From positions 248,001 to 312,000 of the forward strand of contig CAVZSC010000032.1 in assembly GCA_963777755.1 (NCBI GenBank): a stretch of 64,000 nt of DNA. Reading direction: 5' to 3'. The notes under the pieces are model-generated. The model saw nothing but the letters and a program-made list of their open reading frames with translations. It ran no database searches and was not told the origin of the DNA. This DNA is from DATFWC01 sp963777755 (GTDB lineage: Bacteria; Pseudomonadota; Alphaproteobacteria; Rhizobiales; Xanthobacteraceae). The translations under genes were made by a program, and so were the position numbers. Positions 44,849 to 51,971 of the stretch are shown one piece after another (position 1 is the stretch's first letter; each line of letters begins with the position of its first letter).

Positions 44849-45697
44849 ATGAGAGCCCGCTGGGAGCTGGCGCTCATCCCTCCTGCGATCCTGTCGGCAG
44901 GATTGCTGGTGGTTTCCCAGGCGATGTTTCTCAAGGGCAGCCTGCACAGGGATCTCGGGCTCGGCCGGCTGAGCCCGATCCTCTCGATGCACAACTTCTT
45001 CGAGCTTGTGGCCGACAGCTACTACCTTGAATCGCTCGTCCTTTCATTTGCCTGCTCGGCGGCGGCCACGCTGCTGACCACCGCGATCGCGCTGCCCGTT
45101 GCCTATATCCTCGCCCGAATGCAAAGCCGCTGGGCATCGGTCCTGCTTTCCGCCGTCATCATCGCGTCCTTCATCACCATCGTCATCAAGGTGCTGGGAC
45201 TGCTGCTGATCTTCGCCAGCAACGGACCATTCAATTCCGCATTGCGCTGGCTGGGCCTCGTCGACCATCCCATCACAATCATCGGCACCATTCCCGGCGT
45301 GGTCCTCGGGCTGATGTACTACACGCTCGGCTTCGCCGTGCTGCTCTTCTACAGCGTGATCGTCACGATACCGCGGTCGCTGGAAGACGCAGCCGAGATC
45401 CACGGTGCTTCACGCTGGGGCGCGATCCGCCAGATCGTGCTGCCGCTTTGTCTCCCCGGACTGGCAGCGGGCGCGCTCACCGTGTTCAACGTCAGCATGG
45501 GCGGCTTCTCCTCGACTGCGCTGATCGGCGGCGGCAAGGTCCTGACCTTGCCGATCGTCATCCAGCGCACCGTCATGATCGAAACGAATTACGGAATGGG
45601 CGCGGCGGTCGCCGTGCTCCTGCTGTGCACCGTGCTGGCGATCAACATATGGTCGAGCTTCCTCCTCTCGCGCATGCGAACCGGCGGGCTGGTCTGA
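44849..45697 (+). CDS. ABC transporter permease (polyamine/2-aminoethylphosphonate-type, PotB-like)
   Basis: This is a 282-residue inner-membrane permease with about six helices. The EAA loop EDAAEIHGASRWGAIRQIVL contacts the ATPase. Start ATG 44849 places the first helix at residues 7-24 (LALIPPAILSAGLLVV). It is the first gene of a four-gene importer (permease, permease, binding protein, ATPase). The one-base gap to the next permease gene indicates tight coupling. Such systems import spermidine/putrescine, opines, aminoethylphosphonate or iron chelates. Confidence 0.91.
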   Translation: MRARWELALIPPAILSAGLLVVSQAMFLKGSLHRDLGLGRLSPILSMHNFFELVADSYYLESLVLSFACSAAATLLTTAIALPVAYILARMQSRWASVLLSAVIIASFITIVIKVLGLLLIFASNGPFNSALRWLGLVDHPITIIGTIPGVVLGLMYYTLGFAVLLFYSVIVTIPRSLEDAAEIHGASRWGAIRQIVLPLCLPGLAAGALTVFNVSMGGFSSTALIGGGKVLTLPIVIQRTVMIETNYGMGAAVAVLLLCTVLAINIWSSFLLSRMRTGGLV

Positions 45698-45698
45698 G

Positions 45699-46535
45699 AT
45701 GCGCCTCCCGGCCTACCGGCTTCGTCGCCAGATCCTTGCGAGCGCGATTCTCACGGTCGCCTATGTGATCGTGCTGGGGCCGATCCTCTTTGTCGCCGTC
45801 GCGTCGTTCGATTACGGAGCGCGCGCCTACGTCACGTTCCCTCCCGATCAATTCACCCTGGAATCATACTGGAAAATCCCGCAGCGCTACTGGGATGCGC
45901 TTCGCGTCAGTGTTCAGCTGGCGGCCGTCACGATGATCGCCGCTTGCGCGATCGGCATTCCCGCCGCAATCGGCGTCGTGCGCAGCCGGATCCCGGGCAA
46001 GCGCCTGTTCCTCGCGATGTTCCGCGTCCCGCTGCAGATACCCGCCGTCGTGTCGGGCGTCGCCTTCCTGCAGGCCTACTACGCGGTCGGCGACTATACC
46101 GGCTGGCACGGGGTCGGCAGCTTCCCGGGGCTGGCGATCGCCCACACGTTCGCCGCGACGCCCTATGTCATCGGGACGATGGTGACGGCCCTGCAGCGCT
46201 TCGATGAAAGCATCGAAGAGGCCGCCGTCATTCTCGGCGCCAGCGTGGCCGGGACCTTGCGGCAGATCACGCTGCCCATGCTCCGCCCGGGAATTTTCGC
46301 CGGAGCGCTCTATGCCTTCATGATCTCGTTCGCCGAAGTGCCGATGTCGGTGTTCCTCACCGGGAGCCATCTGATGACCTTTCCGGTCGAGGTCTTCAAC
46401 TCGATGCAATTCGATTTCGAACCCACCATCCTGGCGATCTCGACCCTGGTCACGATCGTGAGCCTCGTCGTGGTGTGGCTCGCCCAGCGCATCGTGGGCC
46501 TGGACATGTTCGTGAAAGTGGGAACGGCGGATTGA
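45699..46535 (+). CDS. ABC transporter permease (PotC-like)
   Basis: This is a 278-residue second permease subunit with about six membrane helices, starting LASAILTVAYVIVLGPILFVA. The EAA loop EEAAVILGASVAGTLRQITL is present, and FMISFAEVPMSVFLTG is typical of the PotC/CysW group. It follows the first permease with one base between them, so the two form a heterodimeric channel. Confidence 0.92.
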   Translation: MRLPAYRLRRQILASAILTVAYVIVLGPILFVAVASFDYGARAYVTFPPDQFTLESYWKIPQRYWDALRVSVQLAAVTMIAACAIGIPAAIGVVRSRIPGKRLFLAMFRVPLQIPAVVSGVAFLQAYYAVGDYTGWHGVGSFPGLAIAHTFAATPYVIGTMVTALQRFDESIEEAAVILGASVAGTLRQITLPMLRPGIFAGALYAFMISFAEVPMSVFLTGSHLMTFPVEVFNSMQFDFEPTILAISTLVTIVSLVVVWLAQRIVGLDMFVKVGTAD

Positions 46536-46567
46536 TACATGCAACCGCAGCAGAAGGGAACCTGACG

Positions 46568-47623
46568 ATGAAAACGCTTCAGCGATTAGCCGGCATGGCG
46601 GTGGCAACCGCCGTGGTCCTCATCAATGACCCGACGCATGCCGCGCAGTTCGACGGGGTCACGGTGCGGTTCGGAACGTTCGGCGGGAAATGGCGCGACA
46701 TCGTCGCCGAGCACGTGGTCAAGGCCTTCGAGGCCGAGGGCGGCAAGGTCGAGTTCATCCTCGGCCAGCCCTCCACCAATCTGGCGAAGCTCATTGCCGC
46801 GCGCGGCCGCGAAGCGCCCTTCGACATGCTCGAGACCATGGACAACAATCTTCCGGCGCTCACCGAGGGCAAATTTCTCGACCCGCTCAACCTCGGAAAG
46901 ATCCCGAATGTTCGCCATATCGCAAAGGCGGACTACGACGACAGCAAGGTGAAGGTCTGGGTGACGCAGGAAGGGATCGTCTACAACAGGAAGGCCCTGT
47001 CGGATAACGGCATTCCGGTTCCCACCAAGTACGAGGACCTGGCAAACCCGAAGCTCAAGGGCAAGGTCTCGCTGCCGGACATCACGGCCGCCGGCGCGAT
47101 GCCCGCCATCGTCGGCATGGCCTATGAGGCCGGCGGCAACGAGACCAATATCGATCCGGCGCTCGACCTGGTGCGCAAGATCGCTCCCGCCAGCTTCTGG
47201 TCGTCGTCCTCGAACCTGCAGACGATGCTGGTGAACGGCGACGTGTGGGCAGCGGCGGCGCAGGCCGGCAACGTGCAACGCCTGCGCGACAAGGCCGATC
47301 TCGGCATGGTGTTTCCCGCCGTCGCCGGCAAGAACGGCGTGCTCAAGCAAGGCTATCTGGTGAAGATCAAGGGTACGAAGCACGCGGAAGCCGTCGAGTG
47401 GATCATCAACGCCTTCCTCGCCAAGTCGATGCAGGTCGCGACCTTCGCGGAAGGCGGCCAGGTTCCGGTCAGCGCCGAAGCGCTGGCGCAGATCCGGGAG
47501 GGGGGAACCTACGACTTCCTGCGCCTGAAGCCGGAGGAGATCGCCGGCATGTACCGCATCGACTTCAGCAAGGTGGACGAGCCCGCCTACGTGCAGAGAT
47601 GGAATCGGCGAATCAGCCGCTGA
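46568..47623 (+). CDS. ABC transporter substrate-binding protein (spermidine/putrescine-type, PotD/AfuA-like)
   Basis: This is a 351-residue periplasmic receptor. A signal peptide (MKTLQRLAGMAVATAVVLIN, cleaved near THAAQ) is followed by VTVRFGTFGGKWRDIVAEH, the opening strand of the type II extracellular solute-binding fold. ATG 46568 is used because it begins the signal. Mid-protein TQEGIVYNRKAL and KGKVSLPDITAAGA are common to PotD-like receptors. The ligand cannot be inferred by eye; polyamine, phosphonate or opine are the choices. Confidence 0.91.
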   Translation: MKTLQRLAGMAVATAVVLINDPTHAAQFDGVTVRFGTFGGKWRDIVAEHVVKAFEAEGGKVEFILGQPSTNLAKLIAARGREAPFDMLETMDNNLPALTEGKFLDPLNLGKIPNVRHIAKADYDDSKVKVWVTQEGIVYNRKALSDNGIPVPTKYEDLANPKLKGKVSLPDITAAGAMPAIVGMAYEAGGNETNIDPALDLVRKIAPASFWSSSSNLQTMLVNGDVWAAAAQAGNVQRLRDKADLGMVFPAVAGKNGVLKQGYLVKIKGTKHAEAVEWIINAFLAKSMQVATFAEGGQVPVSAEALAQIREGGTYDFLRLKPEEIAGMYRIDFSKVDEPAYVQRWNRRISR

Positions 47624-47642
47624 CCGCGAAGAGGCACAACCC

Positions 47643-48704
47643 ATGGAGCCCATGCCGAAGGTCCGGCTCGAAGGGGTCGAGCGCCGTTACGGCGCCACGA
47701 TTGCTCTGGAGTCGCTCGATCTGGATATCCGCGACGGCGAGTTTCTCACGCTGCTGGGACCGTCCGGCTGCGGCAAGACGACGACCCTGCGGATCATCGC
47801 AGGGTTCGTCGACCCGACCGCCGGCCGCGTCCTGGTCGATGGGCGCGACGTGATCCACCTGCCGCCGAGCCGGCGCGACGTCGGCATGGTGTTCCAGAAC
47901 TACGCCTTGTTCCCGCACCTGACCGTCGCGGAGAACATTGCGTTCGGCATGAAGCAGCGCGGCGCCCGCATGGACGCCCGCCGCCGCCGCGTTGCGGAGC
48001 TGCTCGATCTCGTCCGCATGCCCGGATACGGCGAACGCTATCCTGCCGAGCTCTCGGGCGGACAGCGCCAACGAGTCGCCATCGCGCGTGCCGTCGCGCA
48101 CCCGCCGAAGATGCTGCTGATGGACGAGCCGCTGGGCGCGCTCGACCTGAAGCTGCGCGAATCGATGCAGCAGGAGCTGCGCTCGATCCAGCGCACGCTC
48201 AAGATCACGACGTTGTACGTCACGCACGATCAGACCGAGGCGATGACGATGTCGGATCGCATCGTCGTGATGCAGGCCGGTCGCGTCGAGCAGGTCGGCG
48301 AGCCGGAGCAGATCTACACGCGTCCGGCCAGCCGGTTCGTCGCCTCGTTCGTGGGCAAGATCAACTTCATATCCGTCGAGACCGCGGGCGCCTCGGGCAT
48401 GATCGCCGGCCGTGCGATCAAGCTGCCCGACAGGCCATCCGATGCGCGGCCGCGGGAAATGACGCTTGGGCTGCGCCCGGAACATATCAGGCTGTTGTCC
48501 ACCGGCGACGGAGCGATGAACGCTCTCCCCGGCATCGTGCGCGACCGCATCTTCGCCGGCAGCCATGTCACCCTCAGCGTGGAGATCGCCGACGGGACGA
48601 CGGTGAGCGCCGAAGTGCCGCCGGGCGACGGACTGCCGGTCAAAGGCTCCCACGTGCAAGTCGCGTGGAAGCCGGAGGATGCGATGCTGCTCAGCCCGCA
48701 TTGA
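47643..48704 (+). CDS. ABC transporter ATP-binding protein (PotA-like, with TOBE domain)
   Basis: This is a 353-residue ATPase. Walker A GPSGCGKTT, signature LSGGQRQRVAIARA, Walker B MLLMDEPLGALD and switch histidine in YVTHDQTEAM are all intact. A C-terminal TOBE regulatory domain covers about residues 275-350 (LGLRPEHIRLL). It starts 20 bases after the receptor gene and completes the four-gene importer. Confidence 0.94.
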   Translation: MEPMPKVRLEGVERRYGATIALESLDLDIRDGEFLTLLGPSGCGKTTTLRIIAGFVDPTAGRVLVDGRDVIHLPPSRRDVGMVFQNYALFPHLTVAENIAFGMKQRGARMDARRRRVAELLDLVRMPGYGERYPAELSGGQRQRVAIARAVAHPPKMLLMDEPLGALDLKLRESMQQELRSIQRTLKITTLYVTHDQTEAMTMSDRIVVMQAGRVEQVGEPEQIYTRPASRFVASFVGKINFISVETAGASGMIAGRAIKLPDRPSDARPREMTLGLRPEHIRLLSTGDGAMNALPGIVRDRIFAGSHVTLSVEIADGTTVSAEVPPGDGLPVKGSHVQVAWKPEDAMLLSPH

Positions 48705-48750
48705 ACCCTGCACAGCGGCTCGGGCGGCACGTGCCACGGGAGTTGGCATC

Positions 48751-49008
48751 ATGGACATGGACGACGACTTCATGGGGGAGATCGAGTTCGATCTCTCCGC
48801 AGAGCAAGGCAGGATCGTCAGCCGCGCAATCAGCCTCGCATCCACCATGGACGACGACGCGTTCCGCGCCGTGAATCCGCTGATCGCCATCATGCAGTGG
48901 TGGGAAGCGAACGTGCCTGAGTCCGAGAAGCTCAGAGGCAGTCCCGAGGCCTCGCTGGCGGAGGCGTGCCGCAGGTTCCTGCTGGCGCACGGCGAAGCTG
49001 CACCCTGA
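48751..49008 (+). CDS. Hypothetical acidic protein (85 aa)
   Basis: I do not recognise this family. The protein starts at ATG 48751 after GGGAG, is acidic and helical (MDMDDDFMGEIEFDLSAEQ) and lacks cysteines, signal or membrane segments apart from one hydrophobic run, NPLIAIMQWW. It lies 46 bases after the ATPase gene on the same strand and is convergent with the thermonuclease-like gene. The clear ribosome-binding site and codon bias support a real gene. Confidence 0.6.
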   Translation: MDMDDDFMGEIEFDLSAEQGRIVSRAISLASTMDDDAFRAVNPLIAIMQWWEANVPESEKLRGSPEASLAEACRRFLLAHGEAAP

Positions 49009-49110
49009 GGCATGCGGCAGCGGAAGCCCTCAAGGCGAGGCTCGGCGCACCAGGCCGCGCCGAGCGCCAGGGTGCACCGGCACCACGGTGCGCTCACCGA
49101 TCGGGCTACC

Positions 49111-49563
49111 TCACGAGCACCAGTTGCTGCGCGGCGGGCAGGACGAGCGCCCGCATTCGTAGCGGCGCGCCAGCCGCTCCGTGATCAGGATGTCGGCTAC
49201 GTCCCGGCCGCCCGACCTGAGCACGCCGCAGGCGCGGCCGTAGTTGCAGGCGGGCGTGCCTTCGGTCCCGCGCGGACAGGCGCACGGCACCAGGCGCAGA
49301 TCCAGGTCTTCGCGCGCTGCGAGTTGGCGCAGCCGCATGGTCGCGCGCGCCGCCAGTTCCCGCTCGTGCTCGCAATGGGCATGATTCCCCATTTCCGGGG
49401 TGTCGATCCCGACCAGGCGGATCGTCCTGCCGCGAGCCCGGATGGTATCCCCATCCACCACATCGACCGCGCTCGCGCTGAGCGGCTCGCCCCGGTCCAT
49501 GAACGACTTCATGGCCAGCAACGTGACCAAGGTCACGACCAGGATGAGCCCGATTCGCCGCAT
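49111..49563 (-). CDS. Thermonuclease (SNase)-family protein with N-terminal membrane anchor
   Basis: This 150-residue protein has a hydrophobic N-terminus (GLILVVTLVTLLAM) acting as a signal or anchor, then a staphylococcal-nuclease OB fold: VVDGDTIRARGRTIRLVGID, TPEMG and a later arginine-rich segment. The catalytic-type Asp/Thr/Arg pattern of the first half is visible, but the second half is cysteine-rich (CACPRGTEGTPAC, ECGRSSC), unlike classical nucleases. It may be a secreted nuclease stabilised by disulphides, or an inactive relative. Confidence 0.82.
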   Translation of the reverse strand: MRRIGLILVVTLVTLLAMKSFMDRGEPLSASAVDVVDGDTIRARGRTIRLVGIDTPEMGNHAHCEHERELAARATMRLRQLAAREDLDLRLVPCACPRGTEGTPACNYGRACGVLRSGGRDVADILITERLARRYECGRSSCPPRSNWCS

Positions 49564-49682
49564 GGGCGCAGGTTAACAGCCCGGACGCGCGGTTGTCGGG
49601 TACGGCGGCCCTCAGGGTGGCTTTCTTGAACCACCCCAGGGCGGGGTCCGACTAATGAGGGAGGGGTATTGCGGAGGCAGAT

Positions 49683-50105
49683 GTGGGTAATCCGGGCATG
49701 AAGATCACGACCCCCCCTCTCATCAAGATGAGATCCGTCGTCTCCGACGACGGGCGGTCGGTTCGCTTCTTCCTGCTGTTCCAGACCGGTCAGAACTCGG
49801 CCTTCTCGCTGCCGTTCAACAAGATCGGCCTGTTCTACAACGCGATCAAGAACGTGGTCGGGCAGATGGGACAGCGGGTCGCGGTGCGCGGCGGAAGCGA
49901 TGCCGCCGAGATATCCGAGGGACTGGCAGACGCCGTTACCGTCAAGGCGGTCGCGAGCGGCCGCGATGCCGATACCGGCGACAAACTCTTGTGGATCGAG
50001 ACGAGTGACGGCGGACCGTTCGCATTCCGCCTCAACGCCGAGGCCACGGAGATGCTGGCCGAGGCGCTGCGGGAGGACGAGGACGCCAATTTGAACGCCG
50101 CCTGA
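49683..50105 (+). CDS. Hypothetical protein (140 aa)
   Basis: This protein of unknown family starts at GTG 49683 six bases after GGAGG; ATG 49698 is an alternative. Residues 20-60 (VSDDGRSVRFFLLFQTGQNS and LPFNKIGLFYNAI) predict beta strands and a helix. The C-terminal half is acidic and ends EDEDANLNAA. No signal peptide or cysteines are present. It is isolated, upstream of a stretch of leftward terminators. Good codon bias and ribosome-binding site support expression. Confidence 0.65.
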   Translation: MGNPGMKITTPPLIKMRSVVSDDGRSVRFFLLFQTGQNSAFSLPFNKIGLFYNAIKNVVGQMGQRVAVRGGSDAAEISEGLADAVTVKAVASGRDADTGDKLLWIETSDGGPFAFRLNAEATEMLAEALREDEDANLNAA

Positions 50106-50145
50106 GGAAGGACCGGCGGTCTGGTTGATGGCTACGCCGCACTGC

Positions 50146-50169
50146 AAAAAAGAGGCCGCTCCCGCGGCC
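50146..50169 (-). terminator. Rho-independent terminator (first copy)
   Basis: On the minus strand the hairpin GGCCGC-GGGA-GCGGCC is followed by a T-rich run (TCTTTTTT). It is the most distal of the three tandem leftward terminators and also guards the end of the rightward gene at 49683-50105. Confidence 0.65.
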
Positions 50170-50196
50170 AGTCTGAGGTCTTACGCCGCGTTTCAC

Positions 50197-50218
50197 AAAG
50201 AAAGGCCGCCCGGCGGCC
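50197..50218 (-). terminator. Rho-independent terminator (second copy)
   Basis: On the minus strand the hairpin GGCCGCCGGGCGGCC is followed by TTTCTTT. It is a tandem copy of the neighbouring terminator with a shortened loop, and a backup for leftward transcription. Confidence 0.65.
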
Positions 50219-50245
50219 GGCTTGATGGCTTACGCCGCGCTCCAC

Positions 50246-50272
50246 AAAAAGAAAGGCCGCCCGAAGGCGGCC
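50246..50272 (-). terminator. Rho-independent terminator (third copy), UUCG loop
   Basis: On the minus strand this reads GGCCGCC-TTCG-GGCGGCC followed by TTTCTTTTT: a 7-bp GC stem, a stable UUCG tetraloop and a U-tract. It is the first and strongest hairpin met by transcripts leaving the enamidase-like gene. Confidence 0.8.
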
Positions 50273-50403
50273 TAGTTGATGGCTTACGCCGCGTCTCGGA
50301 ACGGCATGTCGAGAGCGGCCTATTCATATTGGTGAACACGCATTCAGAATACAAGGGGAATGAAGGCCCGCGGCGGCGCGACGCACCCTCGCGCGACGGG
50401 GTC

Positions 50404-51600
50404 TCAGTGACCGGCTCCCGAAAAATCGCGCGTGAGGCGCGAGCGCACCACGCGGATCTTGCGCGTCGTCGCCGGCGTGTTGCGGCTGCGGCCGACGAAG
50501 CGCGGCTCGCCGGCGGTGATCACGGCGCCGACCGCCGCGATATCGCCGTTGCGAATCGCCGCGAGCGCCGTGTCCTGCGTCCCGCCGTCGGGCGCATCGA
50601 TCAGCACGATGTCGGCTGATTTGCCGGCGGCGAGCACGCCGCAATCGAGCCGGTAGACGCGCGCGTTGCTTCCCGTGGCGGCGGCGATGCACATCTCGGG
50701 CGCAATGCCGCCGAGGCTCGCCAGATGCGCCATGGTGTAGAGCATGCCGAGCGGCATGATGCCGCTTCCGGTCGGCGTGTCGGTCGCGATGATCAGGCGC
50801 GCGAAGGCGTCGTGGCGCTGCGCGAGCGCGGCGCACAGCAATGCGGTGCGCAGGTTTCCGGCGGTACAGATCTGCAGCGCCATGTCGCCCTCGACGATGA
50901 TCCGCTCGAAATCCGCATCCGGCATGGCGGTCGGTCCGCCATTCACATGGAACGACACGTGCGGCCGCATCGCCAGCAGATGGTCGCCGGTGATTGCGCC
51001 GGAGCCCGGAATCGACGAGCCGCCGGTATGGCAGGTGGTGATCATGCCGTGCGCCCGCGCGGCGGCGACGAGAGGTGCATAGTCGAACGGCGTCGCGAAG
51101 GCGCCGAAGCCGGCCTTGGCGAGCCATACGCCGAGCTTTGCGATCTCGCCCAGGTCATTGCCGGTGAGCGTCGGCTCGAGGATGACGGAGCCGGCATGCA
51201 CCCGCATGCCCGCCGGCCGGTAATGCGCGAAGCATTTGTGCGCCGCGACGGCAAGCGCCTTCACGCCGTCGGCATCGCGTGGCCGGCCCGGGACGTGGAC
51301 TTCCGAGGCGCTGATCGCCGTGGTCACCCCGCCGTGGAGGTAGCTCTCCAGGTAGCCGACCGTCTGCTGGCGGGGCGTGTAGTCGCCGAACGTGATGTGC
51401 ACGTGGGAATCGATCAGGCCGGGAATGGCGGTCGTGCGGTCGGCGTCGATCAGCACGTCGCAGGCTTCGATCTCCGCCGCCGACGCCGTGCCGACGCGCA
51501 GGATGCGCTCGTCCTCGGTGACGATCGTGTCGCCTTCGGCGAACGGCGCATGCAATTCTCCGGAGACGATGGTGCCGATGTTGACGATCGCGACGCGCAT
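50404..51600 (-). CDS. Enamidase-like amidohydrolase
   Basis: This 398-residue metal-dependent amidohydrolase has His66 and His68 in IDSHVHI opening the metal site; FGDYTPRQQTVGYLES, LHGGVTTAISASEVHVPGRP, CHTGGSSIPGSG and HVNGGPTAMPD follow. This series closely recalls enamidase of the anaerobic nicotinate pathway of Eubacterium barkeri, which hydrolyses 6-oxo-tetrahydronicotinate to 2-formylglutarate. That recognition is from memory of the family. Molybdenum hydroxylases elsewhere in the window could make such an oxidised ring, but no nicotinate pathway is complete here. Three terminators follow the gene. Confidence 0.82.
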   Translation of the reverse strand: MRVAIVNIGTIVSGELHAPFAEGDTIVTEDERILRVGTASAAEIEACDVLIDADRTTAIPGLIDSHVHITFGDYTPRQQTVGYLESYLHGGVTTAISASEVHVPGRPRDADGVKALAVAAHKCFAHYRPAGMRVHAGSVILEPTLTGNDLGEIAKLGVWLAKAGFGAFATPFDYAPLVAAARAHGMITTCHTGGSSIPGSGAITGDHLLAMRPHVSFHVNGGPTAMPDADFERIIVEGDMALQICTAGNLRTALLCAALAQRHDAFARLIIATDTPTGSGIMPLGMLYTMAHLASLGGIAPEMCIAAATGSNARVYRLDCGVLAAGKSADIVLIDAPDGGTQDTALAAIRNGDIAAVGAVITAGEPRFVGRSRNTPATTRKIRVVRSRLTRDFSGAGH

Positions 51601-51971
51601 CGTTTCCCTCCCTCGAGGCGTTCCTTTTGACGCGTCGCCGATCGCAATACAATCAATTCAATATGTGCGGACTGGGACCGCAGGCTCGCCGGCAAGAGGC
51701 GGATCACTGGGGGCAACGACCGCGCAACTTTGCCGCACCGCAGGCGAGGTCCTCCTGGCTGCGTTGAACGGACCGCTTGCGGCGAGGAAATCCCTTGCGG
51801 CGCAAGCCGCGGCGGGCGTAGATAACATTCCAATATCATATACATAACAAACGCGATATTAACGCTGAGATTCGCTATTGACGCCGTTCGAGCGCAAACG
51901 ACGGGATACCGGATCCATCCGGCATCTTCCCGAATTGACGTTGACGGGGCGTCCGATACGAAAGAGGGCGA
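51601..51971. promoter_or_regulatory. Upstream region of the RTX protein gene, locally AT-rich
   Basis: This is 371 bases between divergent genes without a supported gene. Most is GC-rich, but 51820-51870 is strikingly AT-rich (ACATTCCAATATCATATACATAACA), followed by GCGATATTAACG. This is the likely promoter area for the RTX protein; another AT-rich bit, ACAATCAATTCAATATG (51648-51664), lies before the enamidase-like gene. I see no clear boxes or operators. Confidence 0.4.

Larger units (their letters stand above)
50121..50320. repeat. Four imperfect tandem units each carrying a terminator hairpin
   Basis: Units of about 48-54 bases (50121-50170, 50171-50218, 50219-50272, 50273-50320) share a GATGGCTTACGCCGCG segment followed by an A-rich run and a GGCCGC...GCGGCC hairpin; the last unit is degenerate. 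Read on the minus strand, three units are hairpins followed by T-runs, so the block looks like a duplicated gene tail plus terminator. It lies downstream of the enamidase-like gene. Confidence 0.75.

Noticed and set aside
50121..50320. CRISPR array
   Set aside because: The four units are directly repeated without unique spacers of constant length, and each contains a terminator hairpin. No cas genes are present.
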